Of a stretch of 64,000 bases of DNA, positions 15,450-24,783 are shown in pieces (positions within the stretch are counted from its first letter, which is position 1; each line of letters opens with the position of its first letter). Under the pieces are notes generated by a model that was not told where the DNA came from, searched no databases, and saw nothing but the letters and a program-made list of their open reading frames with translations. Made by a program: the position numbers and the translations under genes. The DNA is from Galbibacter kalidii. GTDB taxonomy: Bacteria > Bacteroidota > Bacteroidia > Flavobacteriales > Flavobacteriaceae. The stretch spans positions 100,914-164,913 of the forward strand of contig NZ_JAPFGA010000010.1 of the NCBI RefSeq assembly GCF_026241135.1. The letters are read 5' to 3'.

Positions 15450-17309
15450 TTAATCACATTCCCAAAAGCTACTTATTATGTAAGCTTTATGTGGTTTTAA
15501 TGGCCCTATCCAACCAAGAGGAGGAGAGGTTCCAACCGTGCCACCGTGTTGTGCGCTAATATTTTGCATTTGCTCTAAGAAATAATATTTTAATTGATTA
15601 GCTGTTGCGGTGGGGTTATTTGATTGAAATGAATTTGTAAGTTGTTCAGCTTCTGTCATGATCTCTTCCGCTACATATTTAGCATTATTGTTAGTTATAT
15701 ACTCTCCATTTGATAATTCTTTTGGTAATCCAAAATGAAGTTCGGGAAAATGTACATTTTGTATAGCAATAACTTTTCCAATTGTTAAAAATTGTACATT
15801 AACATTACTTAATCCTGCATTTTGCCAATTACTCCCAACATTAGTGAATTGAAAACTACTCAAACATACTTTGTCCATCAATGACTCAACTGCCTCCCTA
15901 GCAAGAGCCTTCGCTTCCAGACTATTCCCATTATTGGCCAAAAAAGTTTTGACCTGTTTATAGGTTGAACGCATGGAAAGCATATCCATAGTGGTTTGCC
16001 AATACAGCCATGTATTGGACCACGAAGGGTTTTTCGTTTTTAAAAAGTCCCTCTGTGTGGTATAATGATATTGCCAAATTTCCCTTATCGCCGGATTGGT
16101 CAGGTCTATATCGCTTGTAAACCCTGTTATGGACAACTGTTGGATGACCTTATTGTAATAAGTGTTGTCAAAAGGGCCTTGTATCTTACCGAGTGATTTG
16201 GTATAAACGGTCATTAAAGTAGCTGCCTTTGCTTGGTTTGAAAAATTATTGGCCATGCATAAAGAAAATAATAAATCTGCAAGCTCATCATCAGAATACA
16301 GGGTTTGACGGAACTCAAATTCGGTGATATTCAATGCTATGGCCAATTCGTCCGCTGTGGTCTTTTGGGGAAGGACACCTACCGTGGAGTCATCGGAACC
16401 ATCACCATTAGAGGAAGAACCGCCACCGCCCGTGCCACTGTCACCGTCGTGCAAAGGGTCAGAATTGGAACCGTCTGAATCGGACCATGGGTCGTCTGGT
16501 CCATCATTGCTTGAGGAAGTGTCGTCATCAGGGCATGAAAAAGGCTCAACCTGGTATTGCGGCTCACCATTGGCATCAAGGTAACCACGGTACCGAAGGC
16601 AGTCCCCCACACCGTCCGGGTTATAGTACACCCAATCGCTATAGCTTCCTCCTGAACTTCCAACACTCATATCGGAAGAACCGGAATCTCCACACGCCAA
16701 GACGGTCAAAATGAGTAGGTTTCCCGATTTGCTTACATCAAAATAACAATCAGACGAAGAATCATAAAGCACCTTGTTTAAGTATCCGTCAAAAGCGCCT
16801 TCATTAATTTGGTTGCTATCTACTTTTTCCCGGGTTATAATATAAGGCATGTAGTTACTATAATCGCCCGTATTCTCTTTGTACCGGTAAATGTAGAATT
16901 GTATTTTTTGGCTATTTAATTTTTTGATCACAAAGTTTTCAAAAGTAGATCGTTGGTCTGTCGGTGTTTCAATCCGAAATGTGTATGTGGTTTTGTGGTT
17001 CTTTGTTATTTTAACAATCTCATCGGTAAGAATGGTAAAACCACCATCTGATGGTTTGATTTTTGAAGCAGCGCCCTTTTTCCCAACATAGTCAAACCTT
17101 GTTTCAATGTTTTCAATGGCAGAACTTAACAGGGCATCTTCCTGAATTTCACTTAGGGACACATTTTTGACAAGTATATCAAGTTTTTCCTCGGAAAGGG
17201 CCTCTTTATGGTAAACATCATCTTTTTCACAATTGGTAAAAAGCAGGGTTATGCACAGTAAAAAAAGTAAGCGAAATCCTTTGATCAGTACAGTGTATTT
17301 TTGTTTCAT
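15450..17309 (-). CDS. Large lipoprotein with low-complexity linker and distinct C-terminal domain, toxin-like
   Basis: This 619-residue protein has lipobox FTNC (Cys27). Residues ~35-225 form a beta-rich N-terminal domain with paired cysteines (DCYFDV, VLACGDSG, GDCLRYRGYL, PFSCPDDD). Residues ~232-310 are a Ser/Asp/Gly linker (DDTSSSNDGPDDPWSDSDGS and so on). From ~315 a helical domain follows, ending NISAQHGGTVGTSPPLGWIG. The architecture of anchored head, flexible linker and unrelated tail followed by small AT-rich genes resembles polymorphic toxins of Bacteroidota. I do not recognise a catalytic motif in the tail. No secretion genes are adjacent. The toxin role is a hypothesis. Confidence 0.65.
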   Translation of the reverse strand: MKQKYTVLIKGFRLLFLLCITLLFTNCEKDDVYHKEALSEEKLDILVKNVSLSEIQEDALLSSAIENIETRFDYVGKKGAASKIKPSDGGFTILTDEIVKITKNHKTTYTFRIETPTDQRSTFENFVIKKLNSQKIQFYIYRYKENTGDYSNYMPYIITREKVDSNQINEGAFDGYLNKVLYDSSSDCYFDVSKSGNLLILTVLACGDSGSSDMSVGSSGGSYSDWVYYNPDGVGDCLRYRGYLDANGEPQYQVEPFSCPDDDTSSSNDGPDDPWSDSDGSNSDPLHDGDSGTGGGGSSSNGDGSDDSTVGVLPQKTTADELAIALNITEFEFRQTLYSDDELADLLFSLCMANNFSNQAKAATLMTVYTKSLGKIQGPFDNTYYNKVIQQLSITGFTSDIDLTNPAIREIWQYHYTTQRDFLKTKNPSWSNTWLYWQTTMDMLSMRSTYKQVKTFLANNGNSLEAKALAREAVESLMDKVCLSSFQFTNVGSNWQNAGLSNVNVQFLTIGKVIAIQNVHFPELHFGLPKELSNGEYITNNNAKYVAEEIMTEAEQLTNSFQSNNPTATANQLKYYFLEQMQNISAQHGGTVGTSPPLGWIGPLKPHKAYIISSFWECD

Positions 17310-17385
17310 GACACGTAACTTTTACTATGGTTGATTGCTATTAAATTGAAAATCAACTAGTAATATAGTGAATATAATTTATGAT

Positions 17386-17407
17386 AAAAGGGGAAATTTC
17401 CCCTTTT
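17386..17407. repeat. Perfect 22-bp palindrome AAAAGGGGAAA/TTTCCCCTTTT
   Basis: It is an exact dyad in the leader or promoter region of the toxin-like lipoprotein gene. It may be an operator or a terminator relic; nothing in the sequence decides between these. Confidence 0.6.
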
Positions 17408-17588
17408 CGATGAAATGGAGGTTTAATTTTCTGTCAACTTTACAAAGAATCTGCTACTTGAAGCCTTCTTATTTCGAACAAATATATTCCCAAAAATGTC
17501 GGGGGACACTTCCCGGAGCTGGAATCAGGTGAGGCCTTCTCCAATAAAACCCATAAATGATAATTATCCAAGCGTTCCCAATATAGAC

Positions 17589-17614
17589 AAAAAAGCCCTC
17601 GCTATCGCAAGGGC
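17589..17614 (-). terminator. Terminator of the RND efflux operon
   Basis: On the minus strand GCCCTTGC and GCGAGGGC form an 8-bp stem with one mismatch, followed by TTTTTT. It lies 33 bp after the TolC-like stop codon. Confidence 0.75.
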
Positions 17615-17646
17615 ATAACCTAATCATGAAAAATATTTGGTAATTC

Positions 17647-19035
17647 CTATTGCCAACCCCCACCCAGTGCCTGGTACAGTGTTACAATAGCGTTCAAGCG
17701 TTCAAATTTGGTATTGACAAGGTTTAATTCTGAATTTAATGCGTTTTCCCTGGCGGTGAGCACTTCAAGGTAATTCGCCATTCCGTGATCAAGCAGTTCT
17801 GCTGAATATTCTGCAGCTTTGTTATAAGCTTCAAACTCCTTTTCCCTAATCGTTATTTTTTCTGAAGCCGCTTCATAATCATACAGCGCATCTGAAACTT
17901 CCCTTCCCGCTGTCAGCAAAGCTTTCTTGTAATTCAACAAAGCTTGTTCTTGTTGCGCTTTAGATACCTCATATTGTGTACGTATCCTTCTTCCGTTAAG
18001 GACAGGCTGGGTCAATCCGGCAACAAGGGTGTTGAAAATAGAACTTGCATCTATCCAATTATCAAACTCCAGACTTTGAAAACCGGCACTTGCACTTAAG
18101 GTTATAGACGGGTAGAAATTACTTCTCGCCAAATTGGTCAGTTCAAAAGCATTGATCAAACTAAATTCTGCCGCAGCTACATCCGGTCTGTTTTGCAGCA
18201 AGAGAGAAGGTACCCCGGTGGTTAAATCGGAAGTAATTTCTTGATCCTCCAAGTCAGTTCGCTCTACTACATGTGGTCCTTCAGCCAACAAAATGGAAAA
18301 CGAGTTTTCAAGCAGTTTGATACTGTTCTCCAAATCAATTTTTATCGCCTGAGCGGTGTATAACTGTGCTTCGGTTTGCTTGACCGCCACTTCTGTGACC
18401 AGTCCGGCTGTTTTTAAAGCTTTGGTTGTTTCCAAGCTACTCTCCCGATTTTCAATGGTTTCATTGGTGATCTCTAATTGTTCATCCAAAGAAAGCAATT
18501 GATAGTAGATAGAAGCCACAGCAGCTACCAATTCGGTTTTAACTGCTTTATGCGCTTCAACTGATTGTAGATAAGTAGCTTCAAAAGCACGTTTATTGCT
18601 TCTGATCTTCCCCCAGATATCGGCTTCCCAGGAAAGGTTGGCCGTCATATCATATTGCTCCACAGCACCACTGAAAATACTCCCAAACTGACTGTTTTCT
18701 GAATTTTCCTGCCGTGTTACGGAAGCACTCAGATTCAAAGTAGGATAATTTCCCGCCTTCCCTTGTTTCAAGTACGCCTCCGAAGCAAGGATTTGTTGAA
18801 CGGCAATACGAATGTCCAAGTTGTTCGTCAAAGCTGTTTCAATGTGCTTTTTAAGAATTTCATCTTGAAAAAGATCCCTCCAGGAAACCATCCCCAAAGA
18901 AGTACTGTCTTGAACAATTTGATCGGTTCTATATAAATTTTCCGTTTCTACTTCGGGGCTTTCATAATTTTTAGCCACAAAGCATGATTGTAGCATCAAC
19001 GGAATAAAAAGACCTAATAAAACTTTTATTTTCAT
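17647..19035 (-). CDS. RND efflux outer-membrane lipoprotein (TolC/OprM family)
   Basis: This 462-residue outer-membrane channel starts at ATG 19035 (MKIKVLLGLFIPLMLQSC, lipobox LQSC). A longer frame to 19089 has no homology. Two outer-membrane efflux protein repeats are visible: WRDLFQDEILKKHIETALTNNLDIRIA near residue 50, the long helices around EAHKAVKTELVAAVASIYYQLL and YEVSKAQQEQALLNYKKALLTAGREVSDAL, and strands such as YDMTANLSWEADIWGKIRSNKRA. It completes the tripartite pump encoded upstream and is separated from the RND gene by 133 bp. The substrate is unknown; drugs, solvents or bile-like compounds are usual for this class. Confidence 0.93.
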   Translation of the reverse strand: MKIKVLLGLFIPLMLQSCFVAKNYESPEVETENLYRTDQIVQDSTSLGMVSWRDLFQDEILKKHIETALTNNLDIRIAVQQILASEAYLKQGKAGNYPTLNLSASVTRQENSENSQFGSIFSGAVEQYDMTANLSWEADIWGKIRSNKRAFEATYLQSVEAHKAVKTELVAAVASIYYQLLSLDEQLEITNETIENRESSLETTKALKTAGLVTEVAVKQTEAQLYTAQAIKIDLENSIKLLENSFSILLAEGPHVVERTDLEDQEITSDLTTGVPSLLLQNRPDVAAAEFSLINAFELTNLARSNFYPSITLSASAGFQSLEFDNWIDASSIFNTLVAGLTQPVLNGRRIRTQYEVSKAQQEQALLNYKKALLTAGREVSDALYDYEAASEKITIREKEFEAYNKAAEYSAELLDHGMANYLEVLTARENALNSELNLVNTKFERLNAIVTLYQALGGGWQ

Positions 19036-19168
19036 GTGTTTAAAATTTTTTGCAATATCCAAAATGTGCAAAAAATTTGTTGCACACATGGAACCGCTTC
19101 GCTCTCACATGAATTTTTTTAATCATGCGCTTTTGCGTATTTTATGATTAATAAAATTCATGTTCGTT

Positions 19169-22100
19169 TCATTTCTTTAATTTGAAATTATCATCAGATT
19201 CAACAACAGCTTCCGGTACTCCTGAAATGCGTTCTTGCAACCATTGGAAAACCACAAACAATACCGGAATAACAAATACTCCTATGACAGTACCGATAAA
19301 CATACCTCCGGCTGCTCCCGTTCCGATGGAATTGTTTCCTTCTGCTCCTACTCCATTTGCCACTACCAGCGGCATAATCCCTAAAATAAACGCAAAGGAA
19401 GTCATCAAAATAGGTCGCAACCTTACACGAGCTCCTTCAATCGCAGCATCGACCAGTGACAATCCCTGCCGTCTACGTTGCAAGGCAAATTCCACAATCA
19501 AAATTGCATTTTTGGCTAACAGCCCTATTAACATGATCAGTGCGATCTGGAAATAGATGTTATTTTCCAAGCCTGCCAATTTGGTTGAGATAAAGGCCCC
19601 CATAACCCCTATCGGTAGGGAAAGTAATACCGACAATGGCAATATGTAACTTTCGTATTGTGCTGATAGGAAAAAATAAACGAACAGAATACTCAATGCG
19701 AAGATCAATCCGGACTGACCCGCAGAAGCAATTTCTTCCCGTGTTAGTCCCGAATATGCGATCTCATAATTGTTCGGAAGACTTTCCTCGGCTATTTCAT
19801 CAATGACCCTAATGGCATCCCCGGAACTGTAACCCGGAGCTGCGGAACCGTTTAGTGTCACTGAATTAAACAAGTTAAATCTGCTTACCGTTTGCGGTCC
19901 GTAGACTCTTTCCAGTTTTACAAATTCTGAAACCGGAGCCATTTGTCCGTTGGCATTCCTTACAAAAATACTGTTCAGGCTGCTGATATTGGTTCTATCT
20001 CCAGGTTCTGCCTGAACAAAGACACGGTATTGTTTTCCGAATCGACTGAAATCTGTCGCATAAAAACCTCCGATATACCCCTGCAATGTCGAAATGATAT
20101 CGCTTATACCAACACCTGCTTCTTTTGCCTTAGCGATATCAATATCCAATTCCAACTGTGGGAACCCTGTACTGAAAGGGTTGGAAGTCTGACCTATTTC
20201 CGGCCTTGCGGTTAAAGCAGCTGCAAAATTGGTCGCCACTTCATCCAATTCGGTCAGCGGTCTGGATTCCCTATCCAACAATTGTACCTCAAAGCCTTCT
20301 GATGCTCCAAATCCCGGGATACTGGGTGGTTGGAAAAAGACAATCTGTGCATCTGAAAGCCCTGCCGTTTTTTGGAATAACTGTCCGATAATACCATCGA
20401 CAGAAGTTGCTTCTGTAGTACGCTTTTCCCAATCTTCAAGAATGATAAACCCAAGGGCATAAGAACTTCCCGCCCCGGAAAAGAAGTTATTTCCGGCGAT
20501 TAAAGATGCTGTTCTAATCCCTTCTACGCCTTCAATGATATCGTATAATTCTTCCGTTGTTTGGAATGTTCTGTCTAATGATGCACCCTCCGGCAATTCA
20601 ACATTTACAAAAATAACCCCCCGGTCTTCCGTAGGAACAAATCCGGTAGGCATTGTTTTGTTTGTCCACAAGATTCCCATAACCGCAACCAAAAGGATGA
20701 CGGCCGTAATCCATTTATGTTTCAACAAGAAACCTAAGGCTTTTGTATATTTTTTTGTGGTCGCACTAAAAGCGGCATTAAAAGCAGCATAAAAGCGCTG
20801 TAAAAGATTCTTCTTTTTGCCATTCCCATTGTGATTTGGTTTAAGGAAAATCGCACACAAAGCCGGACTGAGTGTCAATGCATTTACCGCCGAAATCAAG
20901 ATCGCAACGATCAAGGTGACCCCAAATTGCTCATAGAAAACCCCTGAAGGCCCTTGTATGAAGGTAATCGGGATGAATACCGCGGCCATTACCAATGTTA
21001 TGGAAACAATGGCTCCACTAATTTCACTCATGGCAGAAATCGATGCTTCGCGAGCGTCGTCATATCCTTCTTCCATCTTGGAATGGACCGCTTCCACAAC
21101 CACAATGGCATCATCGACCACAATACCAATCGCCAGGATCAAGGCGAAAAGCGTTAATAGGTTAATCGAATATCCGAAGAGCTGCAAAAAGAAAAACGTA
21201 CCAATAATCGCAACAGGAACCGCTATGGCCGGAATCAAAGTTGACTTTACATCCTGAAGAAAGATAAACACCACAAAGAATACCAGTAAAAAAGCCTCTA
21301 TAAGCGTGTTTTTTACCTTGTTTATGGATGCTGTCAAGAATTTATTGGTATCGTAATTAATTAAATATTCAACTCCGCTCGGGAAATCTTCTTGCAATTC
21401 ATCCAGCTTCACATACAATTCTTCAATAATCTCCTGTGCATTGGATCCCGGAGTTTGAAAGATTCCAAAGTTAACCCCCGGATACCCCTTCGATCTCGAT
21501 AAGGAGGAATATGAAAATGCATCCAATTCTATTTTGGCTACATCTTTCAATCTAAGGAACTTCCCATTACCAATGGATTTTATAATGATATTTTCATATT
21601 CTTCAGCTGTTTTGTAGCGTCCTTTATATTTAATCACATATTCAAATGAGTTCCCTGAGTTTTGTCCGATAGACCCGGCTGCCGCCTCAAGACTTTGTTC
21701 GTTTATCGCTCCGATAACATCATTGGAAGTTAGTGAATAGGCCGCCATTTTATCGGGATCCAACCAAACCCGCATCGAATAATCTTTGGCACCAAACACA
21801 TTCACAGCTCCAACACCTTTGATACGTTGTATCTCCGGTTTTACGTTGATGTTCAAATAATTCTGAAGGAAAACATCGTCATAATCCTCATTGGTAGAGA
21901 GCAAGGCAACGTACATCAAGGCTGAATTTTCCCTTTTTTGGGTAGTAACCCCTGCCCGAATTACTTCTGAAGGCAAGGATGAGTTGGCCCTGGCCACCCT
22001 GTTCTGAACGTTTACTGCTGCAATATCTGGGTCGTAACCTTGTTCAAAATAGGCTGTAATACTCGCACTACCATTATTACTCGCACTAGAGGTAAGGTAG

Positions 22101-22327
22101 GTCATTCCCTCTACTCCGTTAATTTGCTCTTCAATCGGGATAATAACACTCTCCAGAATGGTTTCGGCATTTGCCCCCGGATAACTCGCCGTTACCTGGA
22201 CAGTTGGCGGTGCTATATTCGGATATTGTGTGACCGGCAGATTTAAAACCCCCAATATCCCCAATACAGTAATGATAATGGATATAACAGTTGAAAGAAC
22301 CGGCCTTTCAATAAATTTCTTTAACAT
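19169..22327 (-). CDS. RND multidrug efflux transporter, HAE1/AcrB type
   Basis: This 1052-residue inner-membrane pump has the standard twelve-helix, two-porter layout. MLKKFIERPVLSTVISIIITVLGIL opens the protein. The proton-relay DD sits in the fourth helix (ILAIGIVVDDAIVVVEAV), and GFVPTEDRGVIFVNVELPEGASL begins the second porter region. Homology to the hydrophobe/amphiphile (HAE1) group rather than the metal (HME) group is clear from these motifs. It is encoded 6 bp after the adaptor gene and is driven by proton motive force to expel compounds through the TolC partner. Confidence 0.96.
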   Translation of the reverse strand: MLKKFIERPVLSTVISIIITVLGILGVLNLPVTQYPNIAPPTVQVTASYPGANAETILESVIIPIEEQINGVEGMTYLTSSASNNGSASITAYFEQGYDPDIAAVNVQNRVARANSSLPSEVIRAGVTTQKRENSALMYVALLSTNEDYDDVFLQNYLNINVKPEIQRIKGVGAVNVFGAKDYSMRVWLDPDKMAAYSLTSNDVIGAINEQSLEAAAGSIGQNSGNSFEYVIKYKGRYKTAEEYENIIIKSIGNGKFLRLKDVAKIELDAFSYSSLSRSKGYPGVNFGIFQTPGSNAQEIIEELYVKLDELQEDFPSGVEYLINYDTNKFLTASINKVKNTLIEAFLLVFFVVFIFLQDVKSTLIPAIAVPVAIIGTFFFLQLFGYSINLLTLFALILAIGIVVDDAIVVVEAVHSKMEEGYDDAREASISAMSEISGAIVSITLVMAAVFIPITFIQGPSGVFYEQFGVTLIVAILISAVNALTLSPALCAIFLKPNHNGNGKKKNLLQRFYAAFNAAFSATTKKYTKALGFLLKHKWITAVILLVAVMGILWTNKTMPTGFVPTEDRGVIFVNVELPEGASLDRTFQTTEELYDIIEGVEGIRTASLIAGNNFFSGAGSSYALGFIILEDWEKRTTEATSVDGIIGQLFQKTAGLSDAQIVFFQPPSIPGFGASEGFEVQLLDRESRPLTELDEVATNFAAALTARPEIGQTSNPFSTGFPQLELDIDIAKAKEAGVGISDIISTLQGYIGGFYATDFSRFGKQYRVFVQAEPGDRTNISSLNSIFVRNANGQMAPVSEFVKLERVYGPQTVSRFNLFNSVTLNGSAAPGYSSGDAIRVIDEIAEESLPNNYEIAYSGLTREEIASAGQSGLIFALSILFVYFFLSAQYESYILPLSVLLSLPIGVMGAFISTKLAGLENNIYFQIALIMLIGLLAKNAILIVEFALQRRRQGLSLVDAAIEGARVRLRPILMTSFAFILGIMPLVVANGVGAEGNNSIGTGAAGGMFIGTVIGVFVIPVLFVVFQWLQERISGVPEAVVESDDNFKLKK

Positions 22328-22333
22328 GCTTTA

Positions 22334-23446
22334 CTATTTAAATACGGTTTCAAAAGAATTTAAAAGACTGTCTAATGACATAGGTTGTGGGACAATTTTA
22401 GCGCCTGTTCTTACTTTATTTACTCCTTTTGCCAAAATAGCATCTCCTTCATTCACACCGCTTTTTACCACAACGAACTTATCTGTTTCGTCTAAGGGAA
22501 TCAGAGCAGATTCATAAATGCTGTCGTTTTCTGCCACTTTATAGACAAAGCGTTTCCCTTGTTGTTCAAAAGTTGAAATTGACGGCACTATCAAAGCCCC
22601 TTCGTAATGCTGTGGCACCCTAACCGTTCCGCTGCTTCCACTTCTTAAAATTTCGACAGGGTTTTTAAAAGTAGCCCTGAGGGATACCGTTCCCGTTTGT
22701 GGGTCGATATTTCCTGAAATGGTCTCTATGGTCCCTTCTTCTTCATAAGTTGATCCATCTGCAAGAATGAGGCTTATTTTAGGAAGGTTTTTTGCTTTTT
22801 CTTCTAATGATTTCCCCTCCACATTTTTCATTAAGGTGATAAAATCCTTTTCATTCATGGAGAAAAAAGCATAGACACTTTCAATACTCGAAACTGTAGT
22901 CAACGGTGTTTGTGTAGTAGCACTGACCAAAGCCCCTTTACGGTAAGGAATAGAACCTACAACGCCATCCACAGGGCTTCTAACCGATGCATAACCAATG
23001 TTTGCGGTAATACTATTATAATTGCTTTTGGCTTGCGCCAAATTGGCCTTGGCCGTTTCCAATTGAACATTACTTATAATTCCTTTTGCTACCAAAGGTT
23101 TTAGTTTTTCAACCTCTACCTGTGCTACATTAACACTTGCTTTGGCAGCTCCTGCATCCTGACTTAAGCTCTGTGTTTCCAGCCTGAACAACAATTGCCC
23201 TTTTTTTACATTCTCACCTTCATCTACAAGTACATCTTGAATATAGCCCGTAACTTTAGGCCTTATTTCACTGCTCACCACACCTTGAATACTGGTAGGG
23301 TAGCTTTTTTGTGTAGTCACATCGCGCTTTTCGATCTTGACCGTTGGAAAAGGCATTGCTTGTTGCTGTGCTTGTTGTTGCTCTTGTTTACCTCTGCAAC
23401 TTGATAAAACTACGGCAACACATATTAAAAATAGTTTTGACCTCAT
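22334..23446 (-). CDS. RND efflux periplasmic adaptor (membrane fusion) lipoprotein
   Basis: This 370-residue protein has lipobox LSSC (near residue 16). It shows the MFP order: beta-barrel strand, lipoyl half-motif (VTGYIQDVLVDEGENVKKGQLLFRLE), helical hairpin (SVNVAQVEVEKLKPLVAKGIISNVQLETAKANLAQAK), second lipoyl half (ASVRSPVDGVVGSIPYRKGALVS), and membrane-proximal domain (NPVEILRSGSSGTVRVPQHYEGALIVP). It links the RND pump to the TolC channel. Its ATG overlaps the stop codon of the GbsR-type regulator gene by one base, so regulator and pump are made from the same mRNA. Confidence 0.95.
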   Translation of the reverse strand: MRSKLFLICVAVVLSSCRGKQEQQQAQQQAMPFPTVKIEKRDVTTQKSYPTSIQGVVSSEIRPKVTGYIQDVLVDEGENVKKGQLLFRLETQSLSQDAGAAKASVNVAQVEVEKLKPLVAKGIISNVQLETAKANLAQAKSNYNSITANIGYASVRSPVDGVVGSIPYRKGALVSATTQTPLTTVSSIESVYAFFSMNEKDFITLMKNVEGKSLEEKAKNLPKISLILADGSTYEEEGTIETISGNIDPQTGTVSLRATFKNPVEILRSGSSGTVRVPQHYEGALIVPSISTFEQQGKRFVYKVAENDSIYESALIPLDETDKFVVVKSGVNEGDAILAKGVNKVRTGAKIVPQPMSLDSLLNSFETVFK

Positions 23447-23961
23447 TACTGCTTTTTGTTGATTGTTGTTAAAATATTATTCTTTAATTTTTCTAAACTC
23501 TTTATCATTTCATCGGCAAATTCGACAAAGTGCTTATTCATGGATAATTCCACATTGTACTCTTCAACGGGCTTATCGCCCATTTTGAACATTTCCTGTC
23601 GATAACGATATACTTTTTGATGAAGTTGCTTCTCTTTTTCCCAAGAATTGATTTTTTCATCCAATCGGTTGATGGAGTTTTCAATAGAAATTTTGAAATA
23701 TCGCTTTCGGTCACCCGGTTTTGTGTAGTAACCGATCCTCCCCATGGATTGTAACAGCTGTAAATTGGTCGATGCCGAACTCTTGCTCATCTCCAACTCC
23801 TCCAACATTTTATCAAAGGTAGCTCCGTCTTCACCACATAAAACCAGATAGGCAAAAATTCTTGAAGACAAAGGCGAAAGGTTACCATGACATTCAAAAT
23901 AAACCCCCATTTCTTCAATAATCTCTTTTTTCTGCTTTTGCATTATTTTTTTTTCGGTCAT
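23446..23961 (-). CDS. GbsR/MarR-family transcriptional regulator of the efflux operon
   Basis: This 171-residue protein starts at ATG 23961 (MTEKKIMQKQKKEIIEEMG); the frame's upstream extension uses TTG and lacks homology. The winged helix reads ARIF-like SRIFAYLVLCGEDGATFDKMLEELEMSKSSASTNLQLLQSMGRIGYYTKPGDRKRYFKIS, which matches the GbsR/MarR branch. The C-terminal coiled-coil segment probably dimerises. As the first gene of the efflux operon, with a perfect palindrome 48 bp upstream, it most likely represses its own operon and is released by pump substrates. That regulatory role is inferred from arrangement. Confidence 0.9.
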   Translation of the reverse strand: MTEKKIMQKQKKEIIEEMGVYFECHGNLSPLSSRIFAYLVLCGEDGATFDKMLEELEMSKSSASTNLQLLQSMGRIGYYTKPGDRKRYFKISIENSINRLDEKINSWEKEKQLHQKVYRYRQEMFKMGDKPVEEYNVELSMNKHFVEFADEMIKSLEKLKNNILTTINKKQ

Positions 23962-24008
23962 TATTCTGAATACTAATACCAATTAGATTATAAAACACAA
24001 AAGTACGT

Positions 24009-24032
24009 TTGGTTCGGTAATTACCGAACCAA
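24009..24032. promoter_or_regulatory. 24-bp perfect palindrome, probable GbsR operator
   Basis: The half-site TTGGTTCGGTAA is followed by its exact reverse complement, 48-71 bp upstream of the regulator start codon. Position and symmetry fit an autoregulatory operator of the efflux operon. Confidence 0.7.
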
Positions 24033-24169
24033 TTAGAGGTTAATTGTTTGTTAATTTCGAACAGGTGGGTGTTAATTATGGAATTTTGCTGTCAAATATG
24101 AAGTGAAGTATTCTTTAAGCTTTTTCCCTTATAAAAATAGCGCCAGGTGTGATTTTCGGTAGGATAATG

Positions 24170-24362
24170 TTGGGAGTTCCGAAATGCTTCTCGATACATT
24201 TTTTACTTCGTTATCACTTCGTAAAAAACACTCGAAGTGACGGGATGAATCTATAAATTAACTGCCTCGGGGCAAGCCCACGAGGTATTCAAACGAACAA
24301 ACCTTAACCCATTTCGACGCAGAGCATCGGGGAATTAAAACCCATTTAATGGGATTAAAGTT
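24170..24362. repeat. Degenerate intergenic repeat tract
   Basis: In the 403-bp gap between the efflux operon and the gene at 24386 lie short imperfect dyads: TTCTCGATAC...CACTCGAAGTG, CCTCGGGGC...GCCCACGAGG, and CCCATTTAATGGG. The last part, TTAATGGGATTAAAGTTG, nearly recurs at 5449-5466. No gene is visible. Confidence 0.45.
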
Positions 24363-24385
24363 GTTTCATTTATAAATCAAAAAAA

Positions 24386-24781
24386 CTATTCAGCTAACAC
24401 ACCCTCTACATCCATCACAGGGGTTTTGACAAGATTTTTTTCTGAAATCTGGTGTTCGTCGAAGAGAAATTTCTTTTCAAACAATTTACCATCAGCAAAA
24501 AAAGTAAGGAAAAATTCATTTTTAAGCTTCAATACTTCTTCCTGAAGTAATTCAACCTTAATAAACGATTTTGATTCAATCGTTCCGAAACCATGACGCA
24601 TGGTCGATGTTTTTATATCATCACCATACCCTTTTGAAACCACAATGGTAGCTTCCATATTCTCGTCGCGGTTGTTGATGAGATAAACATTCCAAGATCT
24701 TGACAGGTGTTTTTCATCCCATTCGTATATCGCAGCTACATAGACTTCTTCTGCAATGGGTATTTCAATATCTTTCCTCAT
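24386..24781 (-). CDS. Conserved flavobacterial protein downstream of pheS
   Basis: This is a 131-residue soluble protein of unknown function: MRKDIEIPIAEEVYVAAIYEWDEKHLSRSWNVYLINNRDENMEATIVVSKGYG, with strands throughout, suggesting a small beta sandwich. No signal peptide or catalytic motif is visible. It begins 2 bp after the pheS stop codon, so it is cotranscribed with pheS, and this linkage is why homologues are sometimes labelled as phenylalanyl-tRNA synthetase subunits. The sequence does not support that label. Confidence 0.75.
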   Translation of the reverse strand: MRKDIEIPIAEEVYVAAIYEWDEKHLSRSWNVYLINNRDENMEATIVVSKGYGDDIKTSTMRHGFGTIESKSFIKVELLQEEVLKLKNEFFLTFFADGKLFEKKFLFDEHQISEKNLVKTPVMDVEGVLAE

Positions 24782-24783
24782 GG

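Larger units (their letters stand above)
17310..17646. other. Gap between toxin-like operon and efflux operon
   Basis: It contains a perfect 22-bp palindrome at 17386-17407 (half-site AAAAGGGGAAA) 77 bp upstream of the lipoprotein start, and the efflux operon terminator at 17589-17614. No coding frame is convincing. Confidence 0.6.

Noticed and set aside
16324..16714. Frames opposite the linker of the 619-residue lipoprotein
   Set aside because: They are antisense or frame-shifted shadows of the Ser/Asp/Gly-rich repeat region; long frames arise from biased composition.
17469..17663. 64-codon frame in the gap before the efflux operon end
   Set aside because: It contains the terminator hairpin and overlaps the TolC gene end; it has no homology or signal.
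24386..24781. A second phenylalanyl-tRNA synthetase subunit
   Set aside because: It is adjacent to pheS but has no synthetase domain; the label would rest on linkage alone.
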